Assembly (NCBI RefSeq): GCF_001577365.1
Contig: NZ_CP014513.1
Location: forward strand, 2,728,001-2,792,000
Source: Frondihabitans sp. PAMC 28766
Lineage (GTDB): Bacteria; Actinomycetota; Actinomycetes; Actinomycetales; Microbacteriaceae
Reading direction: 5' to 3'
DNA: 64,000 bases
Every line of letters begins with the position of its first letter. Position 1 is the stretch's first letter. A program made the position numbers and the translations under genes. The notes below the pieces were generated by a model that searched no databases, was not told where the DNA came from, and worked only from the letters and a program-made list of their open reading frames with translations. Of the stretch, positions 8,999 through 20,150 are shown piece after piece.

Positions 8999-9573
8999 CC
9001 GCCCAGCCTAGGAGTGCGCACCGACTTCTCGGCGTCGCGCCACGCTCGTTGGGCGGGTGTCAGGCCGTGGGCCGGGGCGTTCGGGGTGCGGTCGGTGCCG
9101 CGGCGCCAGGCATGGCAGATGGCCAGCGCGAGCGCGTCGGCGGCGTCGGCCGGCTTCGGCACCTCGTCGAGGCCGAGGAGGCGCGCGACCATCGCGCCGA
9201 CCTGCTTCTTGTCGGCCGAGCCGTAGCCGGTCACTGCCGCCTTGACCTCGGACGGCGTGTGCAGGGCGACCGGGATCGAGCGCTCGGCGGCTGCCCGGAG
9301 GGCCAGACCGCTGACCTGGGCGGTGCCCATCACCGTGCGTACGTTGTTCTGTGCGAAGACTCGCTCGATCGCCATCGCGTCGGGCCGGAACTCGTCGACG
9401 AGCGCCTCGATGCCCCGCGCGATGATGAGGAGGCGCTGCTCGAGCGGCGCGTCGGATGCCGAGCGGATCGTATGGACGGAGACGAGCGACGGGCGCCTGG
9501 TCGTGTCGACCTCGATGATGCCGACACCGCAGCGGGTAAGGCCGGGGTCGACGCCGAGCACCCTCAGGGTCAT
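8995..9573 (-). CDS. ruvC: Holliday junction resolvase RuvC
   Basis: A 192-aa endonuclease that cuts Holliday junctions symmetrically. The acidic active-site residues are visible: Asp9 in LGVDPG, Glu70 in MAIERVF, and the Asp pair around 143-146 in PADAADALA. The C-terminus extends some 30 residues beyond the usual core. It is the first gene of ruvCAB and is preceded, after 26 bases, by the YebC/PmpR gene. Confidence 0.98.
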   Translation of the reverse strand: MTLRVLGVDPGLTRCGVGIIEVDTTRRPSLVSVHTIRSASDAPLEQRLLIIARGIEALVDEFRPDAMAIERVFAQNNVRTVMGTAQVSGLALRAAAERSIPVALHTPSEVKAAVTGYGSADKKQVGAMVARLLGLDEVPKPADAADALALAICHAWRRGTDRTPNAPAHGLTPAQRAWRDAEKSVRTPRLGG

Positions 9574-9599
9574 GCCCCGACCACCGTGAACAAGCGCCT

Positions 9600-10364
9600 C
9601 TACTCGTCGTCTTCGTCGAGCTCGGCCTGCACGTCGGCCGTCACGTCGATGTTCGAGTAGACGTTCTGCACGTCGTCGTCGTCGTCGAGCGCGTCGATGA
9701 GGCGGAACACCTTACGGGCCGTCTCGGCGTCGGCCTCGACCTTGAGGCCGGGCACGAACTCGATGTCGGCGGCGTCGTAGTCGATGCCGGCCGCCTGAAG
9801 CGCGGTGCGCGCCGGCACGAGATCGCTCGGATCGGTCTGCACCTCGAATCCGGCGCCCTGGTCGACGACGTCTTCGGCACCGGCGTCGAGCACGGCGGCC
9901 ATGACGTCGTCTTCAGAGAGGTTGTCGGTCTTCATGACCGTGATGACGCCCTTGCGGCTGAAGTTGTAGGCGACGCTGCCGGGGTCGGCCATCGTGCCAC
10001 CGTTGCGAGACATGACCGTGCGAACGTTGGCGGCCGCGCGGTTCTTGTTGTCGGTGAGGCACTCGATCATCAGCGCGATGCCATTGGCGGCGTACCCCTC
10101 GTAGATGATGGTCTGGTAGTCGACGGCGTCGCCGCTCAGGCCGGCGCCGCGTTTGACCGCGCGATCGATGTTGTCCTTGGGGACGGAGGTCTTCTTCGCC
10201 TTCTGAACGGCATCGACGAGCGTCGGGTTGCCCTCGAAGTCGGCGCCGCCCATCTTGGCGGCCACCTCGATGTTCTTGATCAGCTTCGCGAACGATTTCG
10301 CGCGACGGCCGTCGACGACCGCCTTCTGGTGCTTGGTCGTCGCCCACTTGGAATGCCCGGACAC
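9600..10364 (-). CDS. YebC/PmpR family protein
   Basis: A 254-aa protein of the YebC family. The diagnostic [17 protein letters not shown] start is present, as are [12 protein letters not shown] and [16 protein letters not shown]. Members are annotated as transcriptional regulators, and some have been reported to help ribosomes through proline-rich stretches; the sequence alone does not decide. The GTG start is supported by an AGGAG five bases upstream. The extreme C-terminus is strongly acidic. The gene lies between pdxT and ruvC, an arrangement conserved in actinobacteria. Confidence 0.95.
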   Translation of the reverse strand: MSGHSKWATTKHQKAVVDGRRAKSFAKLIKNIEVAAKMGGADFEGNPTLVDAVQKAKKTSVPKDNIDRAVKRGAGLSGDAVDYQTIIYEGYAANGIALMIECLTDNKNRAAANVRTVMSRNGGTMADPGSVAYNFSRKGVITVMKTDNLSEDDVMAAVLDAGAEDVVDQGAGFEVQTDPSDLVPARTALQAAGIDYDAADIEFVPGLKVEADAETARKVFRLIDALDDDDDVQNVYSNIDVTADVQAELDEDDE

Positions 10365-10419
10365 GGTGCTCCTGTCGTTGCCTTGCAATAAGTCGCCACA
10401 AGTCTACCCACGACCGGTG

Positions 10420-11022
10420 TCAGTCGCGGCGGGCGCGCACCTTCGTCAAGAAGTACTCGTGGAATCGGTAGTCGTGCGTCATCTCGGGGTGGAAGGACGT
10501 TCCGAGGAGGTCGCCCTGCTCGACGGCGACGACGCGATCGTCGCTCAACTGCCCGAGCACGCGGGCCGCGGGGCCGACTTCTTCGACGACGGGCGCCCGG
10601 ATGAACACCGCGTGCACGGGCCCGCCCTCGAGCACCGGCACTTCGAGGTCTTCTTCGAACGAGTCGCGTTGCGAGCCGAACGCGTTGCGTCGCACCGACA
10701 CGTCGAGGCCGCCCAGACTCTGCTGACCCGCCATGCCGTCCAGGATGCGATCGGCCAGCATGATCAGACCGGCGCACGTGCCGTAGACCGGCAGCCCACT
10801 CGAGATCGCAGCCTTCAACGGCGCGGCCAGGTCGAACGTTCGGGACAGCTTGTCCATGACGCTCGACTCGCCGCCGGGGATGATCAGGCCCTCGACACCG
10901 TCGAGCTCGGACGAGCGGCGCACGGGCACGCCCTCCGCACCGAGCATGCCCATGACGTGCAGGTGCTCACGGAAGTCGCCCTGGAGGGCGAGCACTCCGA
11001 TGCGAAGGGGGGGCCGGCTCAC
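10420..11022 (-). CDS. pdxT: pyridoxal 5'-phosphate synthase glutaminase subunit PdxT
   Basis: A 200-aa class I glutaminase that supplies ammonia to PdxS for vitamin B6 synthesis. The PGGESS loop is at 49-54, the nucleophile Cys83 in YGTCAG, and the His178/Glu180 pair in SFHPEM, so the catalytic triad is complete. The GTG start overlaps the pdxS stop (GTGA), which supports stoichiometric expression of the two subunits. Confidence 0.97.
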   Translation of the reverse strand: MSRPPLRIGVLALQGDFREHLHVMGMLGAEGVPVRRSSELDGVEGLIIPGGESSVMDKLSRTFDLAAPLKAAISSGLPVYGTCAGLIMLADRILDGMAGQQSLGGLDVSVRRNAFGSQRDSFEEDLEVPVLEGGPVHAVFIRAPVVEEVGPAARVLGQLSDDRVVAVEQGDLLGTSFHPEMTHDYRFHEYFLTKVRARRD

Positions 11023-11942
11023 CAGCCGCGGTCCGCGAGGCGGTGCGGGGCCGGAATGTCGGCGACGTTGATGCCGACCATGGCCTCGCCGAGACCGCGC
11101 GAGGCTTCGGCGACGATCTTCGCGTCGTCGTAGAACGTGGTCGCCTTGACGATCGCGGCTGCGCGAAGCGCCGGGTCTCCCGACTTGAAGATGCCGGAGC
11201 CGACAAAGACGCCGTCGGCGCCGAGCTGCATCATGAGGGCTGCGTCGGCCGGGGTGGCGACGCCACCGGCGGTGAAGAGCACGACGGGCAACTTGCCGGT
11301 GGCTGCGACCTCGCGGACGGTCTCGATCGGGGCCTGCAGCTCTTTCGCGGCGACGTAGAGCTCGTCTTCGCGAAGGTGGCGGAGGGCCGCGATCTCTCTC
11401 GTGATCGTGCGGATGTGCTTGGTGGCCTCGGAGACGTCGCCGGTGCCGGCCTCGCCCTTCGAGCGGATCATGGCCGCGCCTTCGGTGATGCGGCGGAGAG
11501 CCTCGCCGAGGTTGGTGGCGCCGCAGACGAACGGCACCGTGAACTTCCACTTGTCGATGTGGTTGACGTAGTCGGCCGGGCTCAGCACCTCGGACTCGTC
11601 GATGTAGTCGACGCCGAGGGTCTCGAGGATCTGCGCCTCGACGAAGTGGCCGATGCGCGCCTTCGCCATGACCGGAATGTTCACGGCCTTGATGATCTCG
11701 TCGATCATGTCGGGGTCGGACATGCGGGCCACGCCGCCCTGCGCACGGATGTCGGCGGGGACGCGCTCGAGGGCCATGACCGCAGTGGCGCCCGCGTCTT
11801 CGGCGATGCGAGCCTGCTCGACGTTGACGACGTCCATGATGACGCCGCCCTTGAGCATGTCGGCGAGACCGCGCTTGACCAGGGAGGACCCCGTGGCGGG
11901 CGCAGTGAGGGAGGAATCGGTGGTGGGGGTGCTGTCGCTCAT
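11019..11942 (-). CDS. pdxS: pyridoxal 5'-phosphate synthase lyase subunit PdxS
   Basis: A 307-aa TIM-barrel enzyme that builds PLP from ribose 5-phosphate, glyceraldehyde 3-phosphate and ammonia from PdxT. The conserved GGVIMDVVN strand is at about 32-40 and the substrate-binding Lys in [10 protein letters not shown] is Lys94. The first 20 residues are a non-conserved Ser/Thr-rich extension. No clear Shine-Dalgarno precedes the ATG, and the HIT gene ends 11 bases upstream, so it is probably translated from the same message. Confidence 0.98.
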   Translation of the reverse strand: MSDSTPTTDSSLTAPATGSSLVKRGLADMLKGGVIMDVVNVEQARIAEDAGATAVMALERVPADIRAQGGVARMSDPDMIDEIIKAVNIPVMAKARIGHFVEAQILETLGVDYIDESEVLSPADYVNHIDKWKFTVPFVCGATNLGEALRRITEGAAMIRSKGEAGTGDVSEATKHIRTITREIAALRHLREDELYVAAKELQAPIETVREVAATGKLPVVLFTAGGVATPADAALMMQLGADGVFVGSGIFKSGDPALRAAAIVKATTFYDDAKIVAEASRGLGEAMVGINVADIPAPHRLADRGW

Positions 11943-11953
11943 GATGCTGTAGC

Positions 11954-12544
11954 TTACGGTGTCGAAGCGCCCGGATCGCTCGGAGCCGAGTCGTTCGGCC
12001 AGGCGTCGGCGACGGCTTGGCGCACGTCGCCGAGTAGCTGCGTGATCGCCTTCGTCTCGGCGATGATCGGGAAGAAGTTCGAGTCGCCGCCATAGCGCGG
12101 CACGACGTGCTGGTGCAGGTGGGAGGCGATGCCGGCGCCGCCGACATCGCCCTGGTTGATGCCCATATTGAAGCCCTGCGCGTGCGACACCTCGGTGAGC
12201 ACCCGCATCGCGGTCTGAGTCAGCGAGCCGATCTCGGCGACCTCCTCGGCGGTGGCCCGGTCGTAGGTCGACACGTGGCGATACGGGCAGACGAGCAGGT
12301 GCCCCGGGTTGTACGGGAAGAGGTTGAGGAGCACGTAGGCGTGCTCGCCGCGCGCGACGATCAGAGCCTCGTCGTCGCTCTTGCCGGGCGCCGCGCAGAA
12401 CGGGCACTTGTCGTCGTGAGCGCCCTGCCCCTTCTGCACGTAGACGGCGCGGTGCGGCGTCCAGAGCCGCTGGAAGGCGTCGGGTGCCGCCGCGAAGGAG
12501 GCGGACGACTCGACGACGTCCGCCTCCTCCCGAGGGTCGGTCAC
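11954..12544 (-). CDS. HIT-family protein, Ap4A phosphorylase-like
   Basis: A 196-aa HIT-domain nucleotide-binding protein. The catalytic histidine triad is in the HLHQHVVPR segment, and the N-terminal part carries a CPFC pair that may bind zinc with downstream residues. The same gene directly after thrS is known in Mycobacterium, where the homologue is an Ap4A phosphorylase, so breakdown of dinucleoside polyphosphates is the likely role. The GTG start lies two bases from the thrS stop, consistent with one transcript. Confidence 0.88.
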   Translation of the reverse strand: MTDPREEADVVESSASFAAAPDAFQRLWTPHRAVYVQKGQGAHDDKCPFCAAPGKSDDEALIVARGEHAYVLLNLFPYNPGHLLVCPYRHVSTYDRATAEEVAEIGSLTQTAMRVLTEVSHAQGFNMGINQGDVGGAGIASHLHQHVVPRYGGDSNFFPIIAETKAITQLLGDVRQAVADAWPNDSAPSDPGASTP

Positions 12545-12546
12545 TC

Positions 12547-14601
<2,055 letters not shown>

Positions 14602-14637
14602 TCGTCTTCCTCACTGTCGAAAAGGGTTCCGTCCAGT

Positions 14638-15591
14638 TTAGGGGACCAACACGACCTTGCCGTGGGCGTGGTGCTGCTCGAGCAACTCGAACGCCGCCCG
14701 CACCTCGGTCAGCGGGAAGGTCTGCGCGATGGGCAGCGTGACCTTGCCCTGGTCGAGCAGCTTCGCCACGTGCGCCAGCACCTCGGGCGTCGACGCGTCG
14801 GACGACCCCTTCGACAAGGCGCCGATCTCGGCGGCGGCCCCGAACGCGATGATCGTCTCGATGCGGTCGGGCTGGAGGCCGAGCTCGACCCCGAGGTGCA
14901 CGTACTCGTCGCCGAAAGTGTCGATCAGCGCGTCGACGCCGTTCGGCGCGAGCTCGCGGATGCGGTCCGCGAGGCCCTCGCCGTAGGCGACGGGGCGCGC
15001 GTCGACGCTGCGGAGCCACTCGTGGTTGCCCGCGGAGGCGATGCTGATCACGTCGACGCCGTCGACGACGAGCAGCTGGGTGACGAGCGAGCCCACTCCC
15101 CCGGCGGCCGACGAGACGACGACCGTCTGGCCGGGCTTCGGGCCGATGGCCGCAATGGCGGCCGTCGCGGTGGCCGCGACCACGAAGAGGGAGCCGGCGA
15201 CCTCCCATGACACGCCCCTCGGCTTGGCGACGAGCTGGTGCGCCGGCACGGTGACGAAGTCGGCATGGCTGGAGCGCTGCTCCGACCAGCCGATGACCTC
15301 GTCGGCAGGATGCCAGGCCGTCACGTCGCCTCCTGCGCTCACGACGACGCCGGCGAAGTCGGTGCCCTCGCCGGAGGGGAAGGTGGCCGGGAACATCGAG
15401 TCGAGGAAGCCCTGGCGGATCGCTGCCTCGCCGGGGTTCGTGCCCGCAGCCTTCACCTCCACGAGCACGTCACCGGCAGCAGGAGGCGACACCTCGACGT
15501 CGACGACTTGCAGAACCTCGCGGTCGCCGTAGTGGTCGAAGCGGACGGCGCGGCCGTGCGTGGGGATTTCGGGGGCGGGTGAGTCGCTCAT
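14638..15591 (-). CDS. zinc-independent NADP-dependent oxidoreductase (quinone oxidoreductase-like, MDR family)
   Basis: A 317-aa medium-chain dehydrogenase/reductase. A GroES-like N-terminal domain (VLVEVKAAGTNPGEAAIR) is followed by a Rossmann fold with SSAAGGVGSLVTQLL. The structural and catalytic zinc ligands of alcohol dehydrogenases are absent, placing it with quinone/enoyl reductases; the substrate is unknown. The ATG at 15591 has AAAGGA six bases upstream. It is divergent from the SDR gene, with a 62-base shared promoter region. Its leader CGAAAGGACCGCC is identical to that of the ABC transporter gene at 21970. Confidence 0.88.
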   Translation of the reverse strand: MSDSPAPEIPTHGRAVRFDHYGDREVLQVVDVEVSPPAAGDVLVEVKAAGTNPGEAAIRQGFLDSMFPATFPSGEGTDFAGVVVSAGGDVTAWHPADEVIGWSEQRSSHADFVTVPAHQLVAKPRGVSWEVAGSLFVVAATATAAIAAIGPKPGQTVVVSSAAGGVGSLVTQLLVVDGVDVISIASAGNHEWLRSVDARPVAYGEGLADRIRELAPNGVDALIDTFGDEYVHLGVELGLQPDRIETIIAFGAAAEIGALSKGSSDASTPEVLAHVAKLLDQGKVTLPIAQTFPLTEVRAAFELLEQHHAHGKVVLVP

Positions 15592-15653
15592 GGCGGTCCT
15601 TTCGTCGGGCACCTCGAAGCGTACGCTCGCCGGTAAGCACCCAGGAGGCACTC

Positions 15654-16313
15654 ATGGCACGCATCGCAATCGTCGGGGGCAACGGTCTCACGGCCCGGCA
15701 CCTCATCAGTCGGCTCAGCGCCCGGGGCGACGAAGCCCTCGCGTTGGTCAGGTCGGGTGACCAGGGCCCGACCATCGAGGCCCTCGGCGGCACCCCGGTC
15801 GTGCTCGACCTCGTCTCGAGCAGCGTCGACGACTACGCCGACGCGCTCCGCGGCGCTGACGCCGTCGTCTTCGCCGCCGGAGTAGGCGGCAACGGCGGCG
15901 ATGTGAATGCCGTCGACCGCGACGGCTCCATCAAGAGCATCGACGCGGCGGCCGCGGCCGGCCTGCGTCGCTTCGTGCAGATCTCGGCCGTGGGGGCATC
16001 CGGTGGCACCCCGTCGAGCCTGTCGGGGCCGTTCTGGGAGGCCTACTACGCGGCCAAGCGCGCGGGTGACGCGCACCTGCGCGATTCGGGTCTCGACTGG
16101 ACGATCCTCGAGCCGGGAGCCCTCACCGAAGATCTGGCCGCCGACGGCATCGAGCTCGGCACCCGCGTCTCGAGCGTGCCGATCAGCCGCGCCGATGTAG
16201 CCGCCACCGTCGTCGCCGTGCTCGACGAGCCTGCCAGCATCGGCTTCACCTGGGAGCTCGTCGGCGGCGACACCCCCGTGGTCGATGCGGTGAAGGCGGC
16301 CGTCGCCCGATAG
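15654..16313 (+). CDS. NAD(P)H-binding atypical short-chain dehydrogenase
   Basis: A 219-aa single-domain Rossmann protein. The glycine-rich loop GGNGLTA is at residues 8-14, a YYAAK segment sits where the SDR Tyr-x-x-x-Lys pair belongs, and the C-terminal part (DWTILEPGALTED) is typical of NmrA-like/atypical SDR proteins that bind NAD(P) and often act on quinones or serve as redox sensors. The ATG is fixed by an AGGAGG five bases upstream. Confidence 0.88.
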   Translation: MARIAIVGGNGLTARHLISRLSARGDEALALVRSGDQGPTIEALGGTPVVLDLVSSSVDDYADALRGADAVVFAAGVGGNGGDVNAVDRDGSIKSIDAAAAAGLRRFVQISAVGASGGTPSSLSGPFWEAYYAAKRAGDAHLRDSGLDWTILEPGALTEDLAADGIELGTRVSSVPISRADVAATVVAVLDEPASIGFTWELVGGDTPVVDAVKAAVAR

Positions 16314-16353
16314 CTGTCGTCGGCGGGCCGCTCGGAGTAGGTTCATTCACCAG

Positions 16354-16638
16354 ATGTTCACGATCACCCTGCCCCCGCTGCTCCAGAGCCCGTCCGAAGG
16401 GCGTGTCCTCGCCGAGGCCCTGCCTGACGAGGGCGCCGCCCACGTCGAGATCGACGCGAGTCTCAACGCTCTCGCCGACCACGGCTTCGTCGACGAGCTG
16501 CTGGACGAGCTGCTCGCCCGCGGGCTCGAGGTGCTCGTCGTCGACGGCGCTCACCCCGATCTGCGCGGCACCTTCGCCAGCGCGGCCTCGGCACGCGACT
16601 TCGGCGAGATCTGGTTCGCCACCGACTCGGCTGCCTGA
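16354..16638 (+). CDS. small conserved-looking protein, STAS-like character
   Basis: A 94-aa acidic protein I do not recognise with certainty. The pattern of alternating hydrophobic strands and amphipathic helices (VEIDASLNALADHGFVDELLDELL split over the middle, then LEVLVVDGA) resembles small STAS/DUF4325-type domains. There is no Shine-Dalgarno; a TAGGTT hexamer ends ten bases before the ATG, so the message may be nearly leaderless. It sits between the SDR gene and the SARP regulator, both on the same strand. Confidence 0.55.
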   Translation: MFTITLPPLLQSPSEGRVLAEALPDEGAAHVEIDASLNALADHGFVDELLDELLARGLEVLVVDGAHPDLRGTFASAASARDFGEIWFATDSAA

Positions 16639-16654
16639 ACCGATAGGTCGCCGA

Positions 16655-16684
16655 TGTATCGCTGAGGCAACGGGTCGCGATACA
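16655..16684. promoter_or_regulatory. inverted repeat over the promoter of the SARP-type regulator gene
   Basis: TGTATCGC and GCGATACA form a perfect 8-bp inverted repeat with a 14-bp spacer. The right arm overlaps the TACACT hexamer (16681-16686), which is placed like a -10 element six bases before the GTG start. A repressor bound here would block transcription; autoregulation is plausible but not shown. Confidence 0.5.
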
Positions 16685-16692
16685 CTCGTCGG

Positions 16693-19600
16693 GTGTCCTC
16701 CGAGGTCGCTACGCGCGTGGCGGTCGCCGTCCTCGGCCGAGTGCTCGTCACCGGCCACGACGACGACGCCTCCCTTATCGAGCCCCCGGGTGCGCTCGCG
16801 AAGGCCTTGCTCGTCGCCCTGACCCTGGCCGGGTCCGACGGGGCGAGCTCTGCTCGCCTCGTCGACGACGTCTGGGGCGAGACTCCCCCCGGCTCGCCCA
16901 AGCCCGCACTGCAGACACTGGTCTCCCGGGTGCGGCAGACGGGCCCGCGCGGCCTGATCGAGTCGACGACCACCGGCTACCGCCTCTCAGCGGCGGTGCT
17001 CACCGATCTCAACGAAGCCGAGCGCCTCCTTCGTGCCTCCCGCAGCGAGGTTTCGGCCGACCCGGCGATCGCTCAACTCACGTCGAGCGAGGCGCTCGGC
17101 CTGTGGCGCGGAGAGCCCGGCGCCGACCTCCAGACCGAAGGGCTCGCCGGCGAGCTCGCCAGAGCCGCCCACCGTCTGAGGGCAGACCTGCTGACCGTGC
17201 GGGCCGAAGCTCGAGAGGCCGTCGGAGACCACGCGGCAGCGCTCGACGATCTCGATTCGCTTGCGGCGGGGCCAGCGCCGTCGTTCGCGGCCGCAGGAGG
17301 CGACGAGCACACACTCGAGCTCCGGCTGCGCGCTCTCGGCGGCCTCGGCCGGCGTCCCGAGGCGCTGCGCCTCTTCGCCGCCCATCGTGAAGCCCTGGCC
17401 GACGAGCTGGGCATCGACCCCTCACCTCGCCTCGTCGCGCTGCACACCGAGCTGCTGCGAGACGACGCCGAGACGCAAGCCACTCCTCCCGCGCGCGACG
17501 CGTCCGCTGCGAAGCCGCGGCGCACCGGGCGCGTGAGCGGGTTGCGCCGCGCTCCCAATGAGCTGCTCGGCCGGGATCGCGATGTCGACGAGGTCGTCGC
17601 GAGCCTCCAACCGGGTCGCGCCGTCACGATCCTGGGGGCCGGCGGCCTCGGCAAGACCCGGCTCGCCCACGAGGTCGGCTGGCGGATGCACGAGACGAGG
17701 CCCGAGCTGTCGGTCGTGGTGGTCGAGCTCGGCGCTGTGCGGAGCGCCGCCGACGTGCCCGCGGCGATCGCCGATCCGCTGGGCATCCGCGACGCCGCGG
17801 TGACCCGTCTGCCGCGCGGCGAAGTGATGCCGCGCGCGGATGTGCGCGAACGCATCATCGGCGCGATCGACGAGGGCCCGATGCTGCTCGTGATCGACAA
17901 CTGCGAGCACCTCGTCGATGCCGCAGCGGAGTGGGTGGCAGACATTCTGGCCTCGAGCGCCGATGTGACGATCGTGGCGACGAGCCGTTCGCCCCTCGCG
18001 ATCGCGGCCGAGCGCCTGCACCCGCTCGAGCCGCTGCCGGTCGAGGGCGCCGGCGCCCAGCTCTTCGAAGAGCGAGCGCGGCAGGCCCGGCCGGGCGCCG
18101 TGCTGCCGCGCGACGTGGTCGAGCGCCTGTGCGCTCGCCTCGACGGGCTGCCGCTGGCCATCGAGCTGGCCGCCGCTCGCGTGCGATCGATGCCGGTCGA
18201 CGAGATCGAACGGCGGCTCGGCAACCGCTTCGCGTTGCTGACCTCCGGTGACCGGTCGGCGCCCGAGCGCCACCGCACGCTGACCGCGGTGATCGACTGG
18301 AGCTGGAACCTGCTGGGGCCGAGCGAACAGCGCCTCCTGCGCCGGCTGTCGCCGCTGCCGGCCGGGTTCAGTGCCGATGCGGCCGCTCACGTCGCCTCCT
18401 GCGATCTTTGCGACGTGAAGGGCGGCAAGAGGAGCGCCGAGACGCTCGTCGACGACGACCTCGACGGGCTGGTGGCCCAGTCGCTGGTCTCGGTGGTCGA
18501 CGATCGCCGCACCGGCGCCGTCCGCTACCGGATGCTCGAGACGGTGCGCGAGTTCGGGCTGGCGCGGCTGCACGAAGCCGGCGAGAGCGCGCTCGTGCGC
18601 GACGCACTGTACGGCTGGGCGCTCGCGTTCTCGCACTTCGCTCTCGAACGGCTGGACGGCACGGATCAGGTCCGGGTGATCTCAGCCGTCGCCGCCGAGC
18701 AGGACAACCTCATCTCGGTGCTGCGGCACGCCGCCGACGAGGGCCGCGACGATGTGGTCGTGGTCGTCTTCGCGGCGCTCGGCTACCACTGGACCCTCCG
18801 CGGCATCCACGAGGAGGTCGCGGAATTCGGCAAGGTCGCCGTCCGCGCGCTCCTCCGGTCGAGGCCCGCTCGCGAGCACCGCGACGCCGCCCTGCTCGGC
18901 CTCGCGCTCGCCGGCAGCCTCACCTTCTTCGGCGACCGTCGCACGGGGCTCGTCGCGCTCGGCGCGCTGCGGCGTCTGCGGGAGGGCGGACCTGCCGACG
19001 ACCCGTTCGTCGAGATGACATCGCGGCTGTTCGTGGCAGCCACTACCGATCTCGCCTCGCTCAAGGCCCTCCTCGACGAGGGCGTGCGGTCGTCGCACAC
19101 CAGTGTCGTCGAGCTCACCTCGTTGGTGAGCGCGCAGGTGCACGAGAACGACGGCGACGTCGACGAGGCGATGGCGCTGTCGCTGCGCAGCCATGCGATC
19201 GCCGTCGAGGGTCGGCACGTGTGGAGCGAGGCCACCGCGGCCGGCCAGGTCGCCGAGCTGCACATGCAGCGCGGCTGCCCCGCCGAGGCGCTCTCGTGGT
19301 CGGCCCGGAGCCGCGACGGCCTCGACGCGGTCGGGGCGATCGCCGACGTGCATCGCGCCGAATGGCTGTCCGGCCTCGCCCTCGTGCAGCTCGGCCGGCT
19401 CGACGAGGCCCGCGCGATCTTCGAGCGCTTCTCCGAGGCCGACGAGCCGGACGCCATCGCCGATGGCGAAGACCTCACGATGGTCAGCCGCGCCGGCCTC
19501 GCCGAGATCGCTCTGGCCGAGGGGCGCGTCGCCGACGGGGTCGCCACCTACGACGCCTCCGCCGAGGCGCTCCGCCACGGCGACCTGTTCTCGCCGTGGC

Positions 19601-20061
19601 GCGAGCTGGTCGGCGCCGCAGCCCTCGCGGCTCGGGTCACCAGCGGCATGGGGGCGCAGGATGCCACTGGCCGGCTGGCCACGCGGCTCCGCGTGCGCCT
19701 CGTGGCCGGGCGGCGCGTGCGTGGCATGTTTCACGACGTCCCCATCCTCGGGTCCTGCGCCTTCGCCCTGGGGCTCTGGCTGCGCGCGCCGGGCGGGCCG
19801 GTCGATCGCCCCGAGCTCGGCCTGCGCCTCCTGGCGCTCGGCGAGCGGTTGGGCGCCCGGCAGGATCTCGGCGTGCTCGTCCAGGCGCCGCACTTCGCGG
19901 CCGTCCCCGCCGACGAGCTGCCCGCGCTCGACCGGTTCCGCGCCGAGGCGGCGGGGCTCTCCCCCGCCGACGCCCTGAGCCTGGCGATCGACCTGCTGGC
20001 CGATCGCACCCTGCGCCCGGCGCTCGTCCCGTCGGCCCCGCTCGCGCCGACCGCACACTGA
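16693..20061 (+). CDS. SARP/AfsR-type transcriptional regulator with NB-ARC ATPase and TPR-like repeats
   Basis: A 1122-aa regulator. Residues 1-95 form an OmpR-type winged-helix DNA-binding domain, followed to about 260 by a bacterial transcriptional activation domain (BTAD). After an Arg/Ala-rich linker comes an NB-ARC-like ATPase with Walker A GAGGLGKT near 313-320 and a Walker B-like MLLVIDNCEH near 397-406, then the LPLAIELAAARV element. The C-terminal half is helical and TPR-like. Large proteins of this plan (AfsR, LuxR-like) activate secondary-metabolism or export genes in response to ligand and ATP. The gene is convergent with a DrrAB-like exporter whose upstream region has SARP-style repeats. 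The GTG start fits a leaderless message. Confidence 0.88.
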   Translation: MSSEVATRVAVAVLGRVLVTGHDDDASLIEPPGALAKALLVALTLAGSDGASSARLVDDVWGETPPGSPKPALQTLVSRVRQTGPRGLIESTTTGYRLSAAVLTDLNEAERLLRASRSEVSADPAIAQLTSSEALGLWRGEPGADLQTEGLAGELARAAHRLRADLLTVRAEAREAVGDHAAALDDLDSLAAGPAPSFAAAGGDEHTLELRLRALGGLGRRPEALRLFAAHREALADELGIDPSPRLVALHTELLRDDAETQATPPARDASAAKPRRTGRVSGLRRAPNELLGRDRDVDEVVASLQPGRAVTILGAGGLGKTRLAHEVGWRMHETRPELSVVVVELGAVRSAADVPAAIADPLGIRDAAVTRLPRGEVMPRADVRERIIGAIDEGPMLLVIDNCEHLVDAAAEWVADILASSADVTIVATSRSPLAIAAERLHPLEPLPVEGAGAQLFEERARQARPGAVLPRDVVERLCARLDGLPLAIELAAARVRSMPVDEIERRLGNRFALLTSGDRSAPERHRTLTAVIDWSWNLLGPSEQRLLRRLSPLPAGFSADAAAHVASCDLCDVKGGKRSAETLVDDDLDGLVAQSLVSVVDDRRTGAVRYRMLETVREFGLARLHEAGESALVRDALYGWALAFSHFALERLDGTDQVRVISAVAAEQDNLISVLRHAADEGRDDVVVVVFAALGYHWTLRGIHEEVAEFGKVAVRALLRSRPAREHRDAALLGLALAGSLTFFGDRRTGLVALGALRRLREGGPADDPFVEMTSRLFVAATTDLASLKALLDEGVRSSHTSVVELTSLVSAQVHENDGDVDEAMALSLRSHAIAVEGRHVWSEATAAGQVAELHMQRGCPAEALSWSARSRDGLDAVGAIADVHRAEWLSGLALVQLGRLDEARAIFERFSEADEPDAIADGEDLTMVSRAGLAEIALAEGRVADGVATYDASAEALRHGDLFSPWRELVGAAALAARVTSGMGAQDATGRLATRLRVRLVAGRRVRGMFHDVPILGSCAFALGLWLRAPGGPVDRPELGLRLLALGERLGARQDLGVLVQAPHFAAVPADELPALDRFRAEAAGLSPADALSLAIDLLADRTLRPALVPSAPLAPTAH

Positions 20062-20121
20062 AAGTCGCCTCCCGGTCGTCGAGGTGGTCCGCGGACCACA
20101 TTCCCGACCGGAAGGCGACTT
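20062..20121. repeat. nested palindrome at the SARP/ABC permease convergent junction (likely bidirectional terminator)
   Basis: An outer stem AAGTCGCCT/AGGCGACTT continues, after one mismatch, into CCGGTCG/CGACCGG. It encloses the perfect 16-bp palindrome GTGGTCCGCGGACCAC. The element begins directly at the stop of the regulator gene and precedes the 3' end of the permease gene on the other strand. Confidence 0.75.
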
Positions 20122-20150
20122 CTCGCCAGTGCGGCGAGCGCCGCGGGCTG

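Noticed and set aside
14638..16313. Oxidoreductase and SDR pair as part of a secondary-metabolite cluster with the SARP regulator
   Set aside because: No biosynthetic core enzyme is present; both are common single genes and their orientation does not form an operon with the regulator.
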